In this document: in pieces, positions 1 through 7,142 of the stretch
Layout of the letters: every line of letters begins with the position of its first letter
How positions within the stretch are numbered: the stretch's first letter is position 1
Assembly: GCA_900770345.1 (NCBI GenBank)
Contig: CAAGKF010000364.1
Coordinates: 1-13,925, forward strand
DNA length: 13,925 bases
Source: Lachnospiraceae bacterium
GTDB taxonomy: Bacteria; Bacillota; Clostridia; Lachnospirales; Lachnospiraceae
Reading direction: 5' to 3'
Translations under genes and position numbers: made by a program
The notes under the pieces: generated by a model
The model's database searches: none
What the model saw: the letters and a program-made list of their open reading frames with translations, nothing else
Told to the model about the DNA's origin: nothing

Positions 1-589
1 CATTGTAATGGCTCAGCTCTACGCCTTTGGGAAGAGATGTGGTTCCGGACGTAAAGATCATGCAGGCTGTATCCCGGGGACGGACTTCGGAACCGGCACT
101 TTCCCGCTTCACGCTTTCTTCCGCAAAAGCTCCGCCCGCTGCCAGCTCTGCCAGACTTCCCAGCTGTTCGTCGTCTATATGTATAAAATGCCGTACCTTC
201 GGCGTATCCTTCCGAATTGCCGCAATGATATCCTCATAGATAATCGTCTTGTACCGGGTTCCGTAATACAGAACCTCCACATCCGAATAATTCAGAAGTC
301 CTTTAACCTCTTCTTCCTTGTAACAGGTATTAATAAGTACCGGGACCGCCCCGATCTTTGCAAGTGCCAGGAAGGTAAACACCCAATCCGGACTGTTCAC
401 ACTCCAGATCCCCACATGGGTTCCCCTGACGATCCCCAGGGTTCCCATCTGTTCTGCAAGAGCGTCCGAAATTCCGTTCAGCTGCCGGTACGTACAGCTC
501 CAGTCGGAGGTCTCCACGGCGATATGATCTCCATTTCGTTCGGCCTGTTCCCGCAAACACTGGCCGATGGTTTTATTTATCAGCTCCAT
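1..589 (-). CDS. AMP-forming acyl-CoA ligase, N-terminal part (3' end outside window)
   Basis: Reading the minus strand from the ATG at 589 gives 196 residues with no stop before the window edge, so this is a 5'-complete, 3'-truncated gene. The ATG is preceded by GGAGA at SD distance. Residues about 178-190 carry the adenylate-forming family A3 phosphate-binding motif (FTSGTTSLPKG). The N-terminal region (NKTIGQCLREQAER, then a GAVPVLINT stretch at 80-88) is typical of medium/long-chain or aryl acyl-CoA synthetases. The family activates a carboxylate with ATP through an acyl-adenylate and transfers it to CoA. The gene is the last visible member of the 2-hydroxyacyl-CoA module and follows the CoA-transferase. 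By analogy with the acyl-CoA ligase (fldL) reported to prime the C. sporogenes fld pathway, it may supply the first CoA thioester for the CoA-transferase cycle. The acid used cannot be told from this part. Family call is firm; role is inference. Confidence 0.9.
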   Translation of the reverse strand, partial: MELINKTIGQCLREQAERNGDHIAVETSDWSCTYRQLNGISDALAEQMGTLGIVRGTHVGIWSVNSPDWVFTFLALAKIGAVPVLINTCYKEEEVKGLLNYSDVEVLYYGTRYKTIIYEDIIAAIRKDTPKVRHFIHIDDEQLGSLAELAAGGAFAEESVKRESAGSEVRPRDTACMIFTSGTTSLPKGVELSHYN

Positions 590-601
590 CGATTTCTCCG
601 C

Positions 602-617
602 AACTTGTATACAAGTT
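602..617. promoter_or_regulatory. 16-bp perfect palindrome, candidate GntR operator
   Basis: AACTTGTATACAAGTT is a perfect 16-bp palindrome ending 12 bases upstream of the ligase ATG. The core TTGTATACAA has the form of operators bound by FCD-type GntR regulators. A GntR/FCD gene sits at 9473-10174, and close copies occur upstream of the activator gene (9282-9297, 13 of 16 matches) and, as one half-site, upstream of the YkvI-type gene. The position inside the leader would suit a roadblock or occlusion of a nearby promoter. The palindrome is seen directly; the binding protein is inferred. Confidence 0.6.
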
Positions 618-630
618 TAGATATCTTATA

Positions 631-668
631 GGGCTGCCGGCCTGATACTGCAGCCTGAAAAGCAGCCC
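631..668 (-). repeat. Long hairpin in the leader of the acyl-CoA ligase
   Basis: GGGCTGC (631-637) and GCAGCCC (662-668) form a perfect 7-bp outer stem, with a possible inner GGC/GCC pairing. It lies in the 131-bp gap between the CoA-transferase and the ligase, just upstream of the palindrome at 602-617. No U-tract follows on the minus strand (TATAAGATAT comes next), so it is not a standard terminator. It may act as a processing or RNA-stability element that separates expression of the two genes. A further small hairpin (AAACGG/CCGTTT, 699-715) begins 5 nt after the CoA-transferase stop, also without a U-tract. Confidence 0.4.
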
Positions 669-720
669 AATAAATCCTCATTGATTTGTAACTGTTCGAA
701 ACGGAAAATCCGTTTAATAA

Positions 721-1959
721 TTATTTACGCTCATCTTTCCATACGAAAAGTGTTCCCTTTTCCTGCATCTCCTGGATCTGTGCATCATCATAGCCCAGCT
801 CCTTCAGGATCTCAGGACCCTGCTCGCCGATCAACGGGCCGGCCTTATATTCCGGAACACCCATCTCCTCAAATTTTACGGGGAGACGTACCAGCCTTCT
901 GGTATTTCCGTTGGAATATTTCATATCATAGAAGCAGTTATTTGCCTCTGCCTGCTTATCGTTTCTGATCTCGATCCAGTTCTGGCACAGTGCAAACGGA
1001 ATATCAGCTGCCTCCAGGGCTGTCTTCCATTCCTCTACGGTCTTCTTCTGGAACTGCTCCATTACGATATCGTAAACTTCTGTTCCAAGTCCCTTGGCCT
1101 GACATGTAAGGATCGGGAAATAATCCTCGTTGTCAACCAGATCCTCTCTTCCGATTGCAGCAATAAACTTCTTATAATATGTATTGTAGTCCGGCATACA
1201 TGTCTGGATAAAACGGTCATCCTTTGTTCTCCATGCCGCATTGAAAGGATTTGCGCCATATCTTACATCGATCGGATACTGCTGTGCAATGCCCTCGTAA
1301 TTGGATGCCTGAACCATCATACCCATGTTGTAAACAGCACTCTCAAACAGAGAGGTCTCTACCTTTTCTCCAATACCCTTGGTCTTTGCCTGGTACAGAG
1401 CTGCCAGAATGCCGGCCGCCAGGTTCATACCTACGTTATGATCGCCCAGACCGGGAACGCCGTTGAAAGGAACAGTGCCCTTCTGACGAAGAGAATCAAA
1501 GTATCCGCCTCTTGCGAAGAATGCGGTAAAATCAAAGCCCGGAAGATCCTTGTCAGGACCATACTCACCATAACCGGTACAGATTGCGTATACAAGCTTC
1601 GGATATCTTACCTTCAATGTTTCATAATCAAGACCTGCTCTCTGAAGAGCCTGTACTCTCCAGTTGGTGATCAGCACATCTGCTGTATCCAGAAGCTTAA
1701 AGAATGCTTCCTTTCCGGCAGGATCTTTCATATTCAGAGAAATACAGCGCTTATTTCCATTCTCCAGATCCCAGGTAGTATTCTCATACATATCCAGAGG
1801 TCTGCCCTCAGAGGGGGCTGTATGTCTTAAAGGATCACCTTTGGCTGATTCGATTTTAATTACATCTGCGCCAAGGTCTGCCATAAATCTTCCTGCGGAA
1901 GCTGCTGCAATAAATGTAGCCAGCTCAACAACTCTGACGCCTTCAAGTGGTTTGCTCAT
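721..1959 (-). CDS. Family III (CaiB/BaiF, FldA/HadA-like) 2-hydroxyacid CoA-transferase
   Basis: This 412-residue protein is of the usual length for family III CoA-transferases. It opens with the family signature (PLEGVRVVELATFIAAASAGRF, residues 4-25, followed by DLGADVIKIE at 28-37). Asp173, in the segment LGDHNVGMNL, corresponds to the catalytic Asp169 of formyl-CoA transferase, which carries the acyl anhydride. The enzyme swaps CoA between a product acyl-CoA and a free acid. In the had and fld clusters the related enzymes place CoA on (R)-2-hydroxyisocaproate or phenyllactate. The gene is 63 bp after the YkvI-type gene and has AAGGAG about 10 bases before its ATG. Presence beside a 2-hydroxyacyl-CoA dehydratase and its activator supports a 2-hydroxy acid as acceptor. 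The exact side chain cannot be read from the sequence. Crotonobetainyl-type or oxalate-type use is less likely in this context. Confidence 0.9.
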   Translation of the reverse strand: MSKPLEGVRVVELATFIAAASAGRFMADLGADVIKIESAKGDPLRHTAPSEGRPLDMYENTTWDLENGNKRCISLNMKDPAGKEAFFKLLDTADVLITNWRVQALQRAGLDYETLKVRYPKLVYAICTGYGEYGPDKDLPGFDFTAFFARGGYFDSLRQKGTVPFNGVPGLGDHNVGMNLAAGILAALYQAKTKGIGEKVETSLFESAVYNMGMMVQASNYEGIAQQYPIDVRYGANPFNAAWRTKDDRFIQTCMPDYNTYYKKFIAAIGREDLVDNEDYFPILTCQAKGLGTEVYDIVMEQFQKKTVEEWKTALEAADIPFALCQNWIEIRNDKQAEANNCFYDMKYSNGNTRRLVRLPVKFEEMGVPEYKAGPLIGEQGPEILKELGYDDAQIQEMQEKGTLFVWKDERK

Positions 1960-2022
1960 AGTTCTGTCGTCTCCTTCAAAATAATATAGTTGATTTTACT
2001 GTTATTTTATTAATATTTTTCA

Positions 2023-3147
2023 TTACTTATCAGAATCAAACTTAGTTGCGATCATATGTACAACATAAGGAATCATGATTACCGGAATAGTCAGATAGCC
2101 TAAGTATTTGTAACCTACTGCCACTATCTTGTTCAGGCCCAGCTGAGCGATCAGGAATGCAACAACGGTACAGATTGCGGTAACGATGATAACATTCTTT
2201 CCCGGCTTTGCGGTAGGATCAAAGTTCTTGTCCATAGCGGAACATACACGATTGGACATACCTGCGATCATGTTAACAGCTGTGGAAATGGATCCCAGTA
2301 CAATCAGAATGGAAATGATCGGTCTTAACAGATCAGGTGCAACACCCTTGTTAACAAGGATCAGCAGCGGAATGGATGCCTTTGCGAACTCAGGATCATC
2401 TGTAATCGCCATCAGGCCCAGAACTGCCATCAGACAGATCACTGCGTTTACGCCCAGGCCATAAAGCATGGATGTCTTTGCGTCATCAGGACTTTCAAAT
2501 GGTTTTGCGTGCTGAACCAGCAGACCGATGGAAGCCAGCTGGAATGCTGCATATACGATACCTGTCCAGATTGCCTTACCTGCGGGAGCAGGATTTGCCA
2601 TACTTGCGGACATATTTGCAGAAATGTTTCCCCACTGTGCAAAAATGTTCGGAATGTAAACAATAAACAAACCGGCAACGATCAATACAGAAAGAGTTGC
2701 AGCTACTTTACGTACTACGTTGGTGCCATAAACAGCTACGATAAAAATGAAAATGCCTGTAAAAATAGTTCCGATCCAGTGATTGATACCGAATGCGGAC
2801 TCCATGGTACTTACGCCTGTCGCAAATGCAGCCGCCGGAGCAACACAGATGGTAACAATGTAAACAAGCTCATACAGGTTTGAAAAGATCGGTGAATATT
2901 TTCCGTAGAAACTGTCGTTAAAGCTCTTATAGTCATATACCTCATGCTTTTTTGCATATTTCAGCGCATACCACTGATAGAAAGCGCCGATACACTGTGC
3001 CATAACACAGGTAAGGAATGCCCATACGCCAAACTGTACAAAATACTGTCTCAGCTGATTGCCGGATGCAAATCCGCCGCCGAACTGTGTTGTAAACCAT
3101 ACAAATGCTACGCCGACTGTTACTGACATTTTATCTTTGCTTATCAT
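2023..3147 (-). CDS. YkvI-type multi-pass membrane protein (APC-superfamily-like), probable transporter
   Basis: The protein has 374 residues and is very hydrophobic, with about ten predicted membrane segments by eye. The start MISKDKMSVTVGVAFVWFTT leads into a GGGFASGNQ segment inside the first membrane span. Unwound glycine-rich first helices of this kind are typical of APC-type carriers, and the whole fits the poorly characterised YkvI/COG3949 family. No substrate is established for the family. The gene sits between the LarA-like gene and the CoA-transferase with a 213-bp gap upstream, larger than elsewhere in the module, so it may have its own promoter. Its SD is AAGGGGGCT, the same unusual form as the GntP-type gene. 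It is a second transport candidate in the module, perhaps exporting the reduced acid or moving a related solute. Family call is moderate; role is open. Confidence 0.75.
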   Translation of the reverse strand: MISKDKMSVTVGVAFVWFTTQFGGGFASGNQLRQYFVQFGVWAFLTCVMAQCIGAFYQWYALKYAKKHEVYDYKSFNDSFYGKYSPIFSNLYELVYIVTICVAPAAAFATGVSTMESAFGINHWIGTIFTGIFIFIVAVYGTNVVRKVAATLSVLIVAGLFIVYIPNIFAQWGNISANMSASMANPAPAGKAIWTGIVYAAFQLASIGLLVQHAKPFESPDDAKTSMLYGLGVNAVICLMAVLGLMAITDDPEFAKASIPLLILVNKGVAPDLLRPIISILIVLGSISTAVNMIAGMSNRVCSAMDKNFDPTAKPGKNVIIVTAICTVVAFLIAQLGLNKIVAVGYKYLGYLTIPVIMIPYVVHMIATKFDSDK

Positions 3148-3222
3148 AATTTAAGCCCCCTTTTTTTATTTTCCCCCAGATTTATCTCCCAGAAGGATAC
3201 GATCATAGCTTATTCTCATTCC

Positions 3223-3230
3223 TACAAGTT
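3223..3230. promoter_or_regulatory. Operator half-site upstream of the YkvI-type gene
   Basis: TACAAGTT at 3223-3230 equals one complete arm of the palindrome at 602-617; aligned over 16 bases, 10 match, and the other arm is not conserved. It lies 76 bp upstream of the YkvI-type ATG in the largest gap within the module. An 8-base match can arise by chance, so this is weak on its own. The rest of the gap is A+T-rich with no convincing promoter pair. Confidence 0.25.
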
Positions 3231-3360
3231 TTGATCATTTAACTGGTAATTAAAATAAATGCAGCGAATTCAATAGCTCTTACATTTGAAAATAGTCTGC
3301 TTATGATGACTTTCCATTTTCATTTTCCATCTAAACGCTACCTAACAGTTTTTTACTAGC

Positions 3361-4650
3361 TCAATCCATCATTCCTTCACTATTAAACTTCATTGGTTCC
3401 GGGCCACTCACATAGGAGATACCCGGCAAATTCTTAATGCTTTCATACAGCGCAGTAGAAACCTGAATAGTTTCCAGACACAATGTATTTTTGATATGTA
3501 CAATTCTTGCATCTTTGGGATCTGTGCTGTACAGAGTATGGATACAAGTCTTCACTGCCTCCTCATCTGTATTTACGTAATACGGTATCATAGTCGCATT
3601 CATGATTCCAGTAGTCAAACAATTTCCCCATGTAATCTCCCAGTCCACGTCATTTAAACATCTCCTGGTAGTCACATCGCATGACCCGAGACCATTTCCA
3701 TTATGATGAGCTTCCGGAGTAATTCCCCTTATGAACATTTTCTTCAACTTTAACGTAGAATCACCAAACGTCCGAGTAATATTTCTTCCCGTTACATTGG
3801 GATCGTGTCCATTTCCACTGATATTTTTACCAATTTCATCAATAATCAAAACATCAATATCATCAAACAAAAATTTGGCGATCTTCTTTTTGGCAATCTC
3901 AAGAAGCCGTGCATCTGTTTCCATAAAATGTTCCTTATCGCATACTTCAATGTTGCAGATATCATCATATGCATTTTGAACCACACCTACACCAAATGCA
4001 AACGGACATTTATCCAGAAATTTTTCGGCCACAGGCGGAATTAACTCGCCGAAGCGATGAAAGCCGAAAGAATGAAACATAGCAGCGCCTTTATGCTTCG
4101 CAATACCGATTGCAATCATCTTAGCTAAACCACTTTCATGTTTTGCCCGAAAATCAGTATGTGGTTTCACCTTATTAAAAATTACAATTCCATCCGACTC
4201 CATCGCATATTTGTCGCAGTATAACGGAATACCATCCAACTCGTCATACTGAACGACCTCCATGGAAGAAAGAATCGGAACCCCCATGGTTTCCTCCGTA
4301 ATATTGTATCCGGCAAGCATCTCAGTCTGACCTTCAGCCTTACCGCCTGCATGACTTCCCATAGAAGGGATAATAAATGGCTCTGCTCCCCATTCTTTCA
4401 ATGTGTCACACATAGTCCGGACCATTTTGTCCAGGTCAGGGATACCGCGGCTTCCAACTGTAATGCAGATTCTCTTTCCTTTGAAGGAATCCTTATCCCT
4501 GATTTTACTAATCATTTCCTTCTTCAGATATCCTGTCACATCATCAATCTTCTCTGGATCATATGCCTGATGAATAGTAACCATTTCCGGAATCGTCACG
4601 TTTTCCAAACCCGGTACCGGTGTATGTATTTCAGGAAATTCAATTCTCAT
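3361..4650 (-). CDS. LarA-like (DUF2088) nickel-pincer-dependent racemase/epimerase homologue
   Basis: This 429-residue protein resembles the LarA homologue superfamily: a Rossmann-like N-terminal part (KGKRICITVGSRGIPDL, 57-73), a PSMGSH motif at 95-100, and the NKVKPHTDFRAKHESGLAKM region at 159-178. LarA uses His108, His174, Lys184 and His200 with a Ni-pincer nucleotide that is covalently bound through the lysine. Plausible counterparts are His100, His164, Lys177 and His193; Lys177 to His193 keeps the 16-residue spacing of Lys184 to His200. LarA homologues invert a hydroxyl-bearing carbon in lactate, phenyllactate, malate, gluconate and others. Between a GntP-type permease and 2-hydroxyacyl-CoA enzymes, a 2-hydroxy acid racemase or epimerase is the natural reading. 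The cofactor makers LarB, LarC and LarE are not in this window. SD is AGGAGG. The gene is more A+T-rich than the dehydratase genes. Substrate unknown; it could differ from lactate. Confidence 0.82.
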   Translation of the reverse strand: MRIEFPEIHTPVPGLENVTIPEMVTIHQAYDPEKIDDVTGYLKKEMISKIRDKDSFKGKRICITVGSRGIPDLDKMVRTMCDTLKEWGAEPFIIPSMGSHAGGKAEGQTEMLAGYNITEETMGVPILSSMEVVQYDELDGIPLYCDKYAMESDGIVIFNKVKPHTDFRAKHESGLAKMIAIGIAKHKGAAMFHSFGFHRFGELIPPVAEKFLDKCPFAFGVGVVQNAYDDICNIEVCDKEHFMETDARLLEIAKKKIAKFLFDDIDVLIIDEIGKNISGNGHDPNVTGRNITRTFGDSTLKLKKMFIRGITPEAHHNGNGLGSCDVTTRRCLNDVDWEITWGNCLTTGIMNATMIPYYVNTDEEAVKTCIHTLYSTDPKDARIVHIKNTLCLETIQVSTALYESIKNLPGISYVSGPEPMKFNSEGMMD

Positions 4651-4702
4651 GATGTGCCTCCTAAAAAACTTTTATCAACAGTATCCTGCTGTCTAATACA
4701 AT

Positions 4703-6001
4703 TTACATATAACCGAATACTCCACACAGAGCAATCAACACTACCATGGTAATAATCGGAATCAATACGGTTGTCCAGAAGACATGAATGTACGCATCCT
4801 TATGGCTGTTCTTCGTATAAGTCAATACAGATACTACCAACCCGTTTTGAGGCAACGAATCAAGAGTCAAGCATGCAAGCGCTGTACACCTTGACAAAGC
4901 CTCAAGATTTACTCCCATAGGAATAAAGTAATCTTTAATAATCGGAAGAGCAATACCCTCACCTCCAGAACCAGAACCACATACGCCCGCCAATACAGCT
5001 ACCGCAATAACAGAGCAGATCAGAGGATGCATATTTAATCCGGTCAATCCGGTGATGCAAAGCTGAAAAGCAGGAACTGTCTTAACTACTGTACCAAATC
5101 CAGTGATAGCTGAAGTATTAAACAGAGAATTTAAACCGCCGCTGGCACCCTCCTGCAAAATTTTCCATACATTCTTGATATCATAGTATTTCGCAAAGCA
5201 AACCAGACAAGCAATAACTCCTAAAAACAAAGATACAGCCGCGCCCAAATTAGTCAGATTCATCAAGCCCAAAAGAATAACCATAGGAACAATAGAAAGT
5301 AAAGCACTAGGTAACTTCTTCCCTGCATCAGTATCTTCTACTGCTTCATCTACAAGTTCAAAATGCATTCCTTTTGCTTTACTGTGCTTAACAGCCCATG
5401 TACAGTAAGCAAATACCAGTACCATCTCAACAATACCAGCAATGAGGCCAGGAACCATACAGGATGAATACGGAACCCCCAGGAAATCACAAGCTACCAC
5501 GTTTTGTACAGACGGTGATCCTGGCAACATGCCAGAAGCAGTGCCTGCACCAGCGAAATACAGACCAGGAATCAGCGTACAGGAAATATCTGCCTTCTTA
5601 AACATGGATAACATCAACGGATACATTGCAAAGAAGCATACAAACACTGAAACGCCGCCTAAGGAAAGTACAAACCCAACTATAATAATAGCAGGAACAA
5701 TAGCTCGGTCACCCAGTTTGTTAATGATTGCGGCAGCAATTGCATCCGCTGCTCCAGTAGCACCAAACATATTACCAAAAATTGCTCCGAGTATGAATAC
5801 CCAAAACTGGCTCTGGAAATATCCTGCCAAACCGGCGATATAATCACCAGTCATACCACCAATCATATTCATTCCTGATGCCGCCAAGAGAAAAATACTT
5901 GCTATTACTGCTGTGAAGAATATCGGTACACCTTTAAATACCATGAACATAACAAGAGCAATACTTAAAAGCAGTAAAAATATACTTACTGAATCACCCA
6001 T
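4703..6001 (-). CDS. GntP-family (ion transporter superfamily) hydroxy-acid permease
   Basis: The 432-residue protein consists almost wholly of hydrophobic segments (about 11-12 membrane spans by eye). It carries segments seen in GntP/CitMHS-type carriers: a GAIFGNMFGATGAADAIA stretch near residues 72-89, a GMLPGSPSVQN motif near 157-167, and a GSGSGGEGIALPI loop in the second half. Members of this family import gluconate, glycerate, 3-hydroxybutyrate and similar hydroxy acids with protons. The gene lies 26 bp after the dehydratase beta gene and 52 bp before the LarA-like gene, so it belongs to the module and probably brings in the 2-hydroxy acid. Its SD is AAGGGGGCT. Base composition matches the LarA-like gene and is more A+T-rich than the dehydratase. 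Specificity cannot be stated. Confidence 0.85.
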   Translation of the reverse strand: MGDSVSIFLLLLSIALVMFMVFKGVPIFFTAVIASIFLLAASGMNMIGGMTGDYIAGLAGYFQSQFWVFILGAIFGNMFGATGAADAIAAAIINKLGDRAIVPAIIIVGFVLSLGGVSVFVCFFAMYPLMLSMFKKADISCTLIPGLYFAGAGTASGMLPGSPSVQNVVACDFLGVPYSSCMVPGLIAGIVEMVLVFAYCTWAVKHSKAKGMHFELVDEAVEDTDAGKKLPSALLSIVPMVILLGLMNLTNLGAAVSLFLGVIACLVCFAKYYDIKNVWKILQEGASGGLNSLFNTSAITGFGTVVKTVPAFQLCITGLTGLNMHPLICSVIAVAVLAGVCGSGSGGEGIALPIIKDYFIPMGVNLEALSRCTALACLTLDSLPQNGLVVSVLTYTKNSHKDAYIHVFWTTVLIPIITMVVLIALCGVFGYM

Positions 6002-6027
6002 AATAATTAGCCCCCTTGATTTTCCCG

Positions 6028-7140
6028 TTAAAACATTTCTTTAAATGCCTGAATCATGGTGTTGGCCTGCTCGTAGTTTACCATCTGACGGTCAACCTCA
6101 ATATTCAGGTTCATAAGTCCTGCTGCCTCACATGCTCTCTTGATCGGAACATAGTCAAATTCTTCCGGATCACAGAACTTGGTCATCAGAACGATAATGC
6201 CCTTTGCGTCATGCTTCTTTGCCTGTTCGATGATGTAATCCACACGCTTCTTGTCTCTGTCATAAAGCAGTGTGCAGTTGTCCATATCGGCAAATTTCTG
6301 TGCCAGCGCATCCATCGGATTCTCCATATCAGGAGTATCTGTCTTGTACTGTCTGGATTCATGAGCCACATCATCATATACGACCTTGATACCGTTTTCG
6401 TCAAAGATCTTTAACAAGTTCGGAGAATCTGCCAGGATTCCGCTCACAAGAACACGTACCTTTCCTTCTGCCTTCGGTCCTGCCTTCAGCTCCTCATTCA
6501 GCTGCTTTACGATAGCTGTATGCTCCTCAGGGAGCATGAACCATGCGCTCTTGAATACGTCATTTCTCTCTGCCGCCGTAATCTCGGCATCTGCGGCGAT
6601 CTCAGCGAATTCTCTCATAACGGCATTGTGCTCATTGTAGATCTTAATGGAATTCTTCAGCGCGAAAGCGGAATACTGTGCTCCGGTAGCTACAGACAGA
6701 TCGCTGATCACTCTCTCATATCCGGCCTTTGTAAACTTGATGCCGTATGCCGGCTTGCGGTTCTGCGGATATGTCATAGGGATAAACGGAATGCCCTTAA
6801 CCGCATATTTCCAGTTCTGTCCCAGTGTCTTTAAGGAATCGCAGAGAGACGGGATCACAATTGCGGAGATTCCTTCGTACTCTCCTTTGATGCCCAGCTC
6901 CAGAATGGTCTGCATGATGGAGCAGATGAATGCGGGATAGTACTTTTTCGCCTCATTGATCTCCATATCCGCTCCCCAGACTCCCATAGGAACCAGACCC
7001 ATGGAGTGGATGATCTCCTGCGGAGTATATACAGGCGCTACCGCCACAACCTTTTTTCCTTCTGCCAGATATTTATCAAGCTGTTTTTTCGGAGATACTG
7101 CAACTTCATGCAGCTGCGCTAATAACTCTTTTACTGCCAT
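6028..7140 (-). CDS. 2-hydroxyacyl-CoA dehydratase, beta subunit (HgdB/HadC/FldC family)
   Basis: This 370-residue subunit matches the usual length of HadC/FldC/LcdB-type proteins (about 370-380). The family features are an N-terminal GKKVVAVAPVYTPQEIIHSMGLVPMG-like region split across residues 28-53 and three cysteines suited to [4Fe-4S] binding: Cys73 (AFICSIMQ), Cys100 (PSLCDSL) and Cys323 (TKFCDPEEFDY). The dehydratase is an alpha-beta heterodimer with a [4Fe-4S] cluster in each subunit. It removes water from (R)-2-hydroxyacyl-CoA through a ketyl radical after one-electron priming by the activator. The ATG follows the alpha stop by 2 bp. The SD (GGAGGT) is formed by codons for the penultimate residues of alpha, so the two subunits are tightly coupled. 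Substrate class (branched, aromatic or short chain) is not decided by what I can see. Confidence 0.92.
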   Translation of the reverse strand: MAVKELLAQLHEVAVSPKKQLDKYLAEGKKVVAVAPVYTPQEIIHSMGLVPMGVWGADMEINEAKKYYPAFICSIMQTILELGIKGEYEGISAIVIPSLCDSLKTLGQNWKYAVKGIPFIPMTYPQNRKPAYGIKFTKAGYERVISDLSVATGAQYSAFALKNSIKIYNEHNAVMREFAEIAADAEITAAERNDVFKSAWFMLPEEHTAIVKQLNEELKAGPKAEGKVRVLVSGILADSPNLLKIFDENGIKVVYDDVAHESRQYKTDTPDMENPMDALAQKFADMDNCTLLYDRDKKRVDYIIEQAKKHDAKGIIVLMTKFCDPEEFDYVPIKRACEAAGLMNLNIEVDRQMVNYEQANTMIQAFKEMF

Positions 7141-7142
7141 CT

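Noticed and set aside
1581..1596. GTATACAAG sequence as an operator
   Set aside because: It is inside the CoA-transferase coding region, lacks the second arm, and is not near a gene start.
3361..4650. Calling the LarA homologue a true lactate racemase
   Set aside because: The motif context (PSMGSH, PHTDFRAKHESGLAKM) differs from classical LarA, and LarBCE are not adjacent, so only the superfamily is supported.
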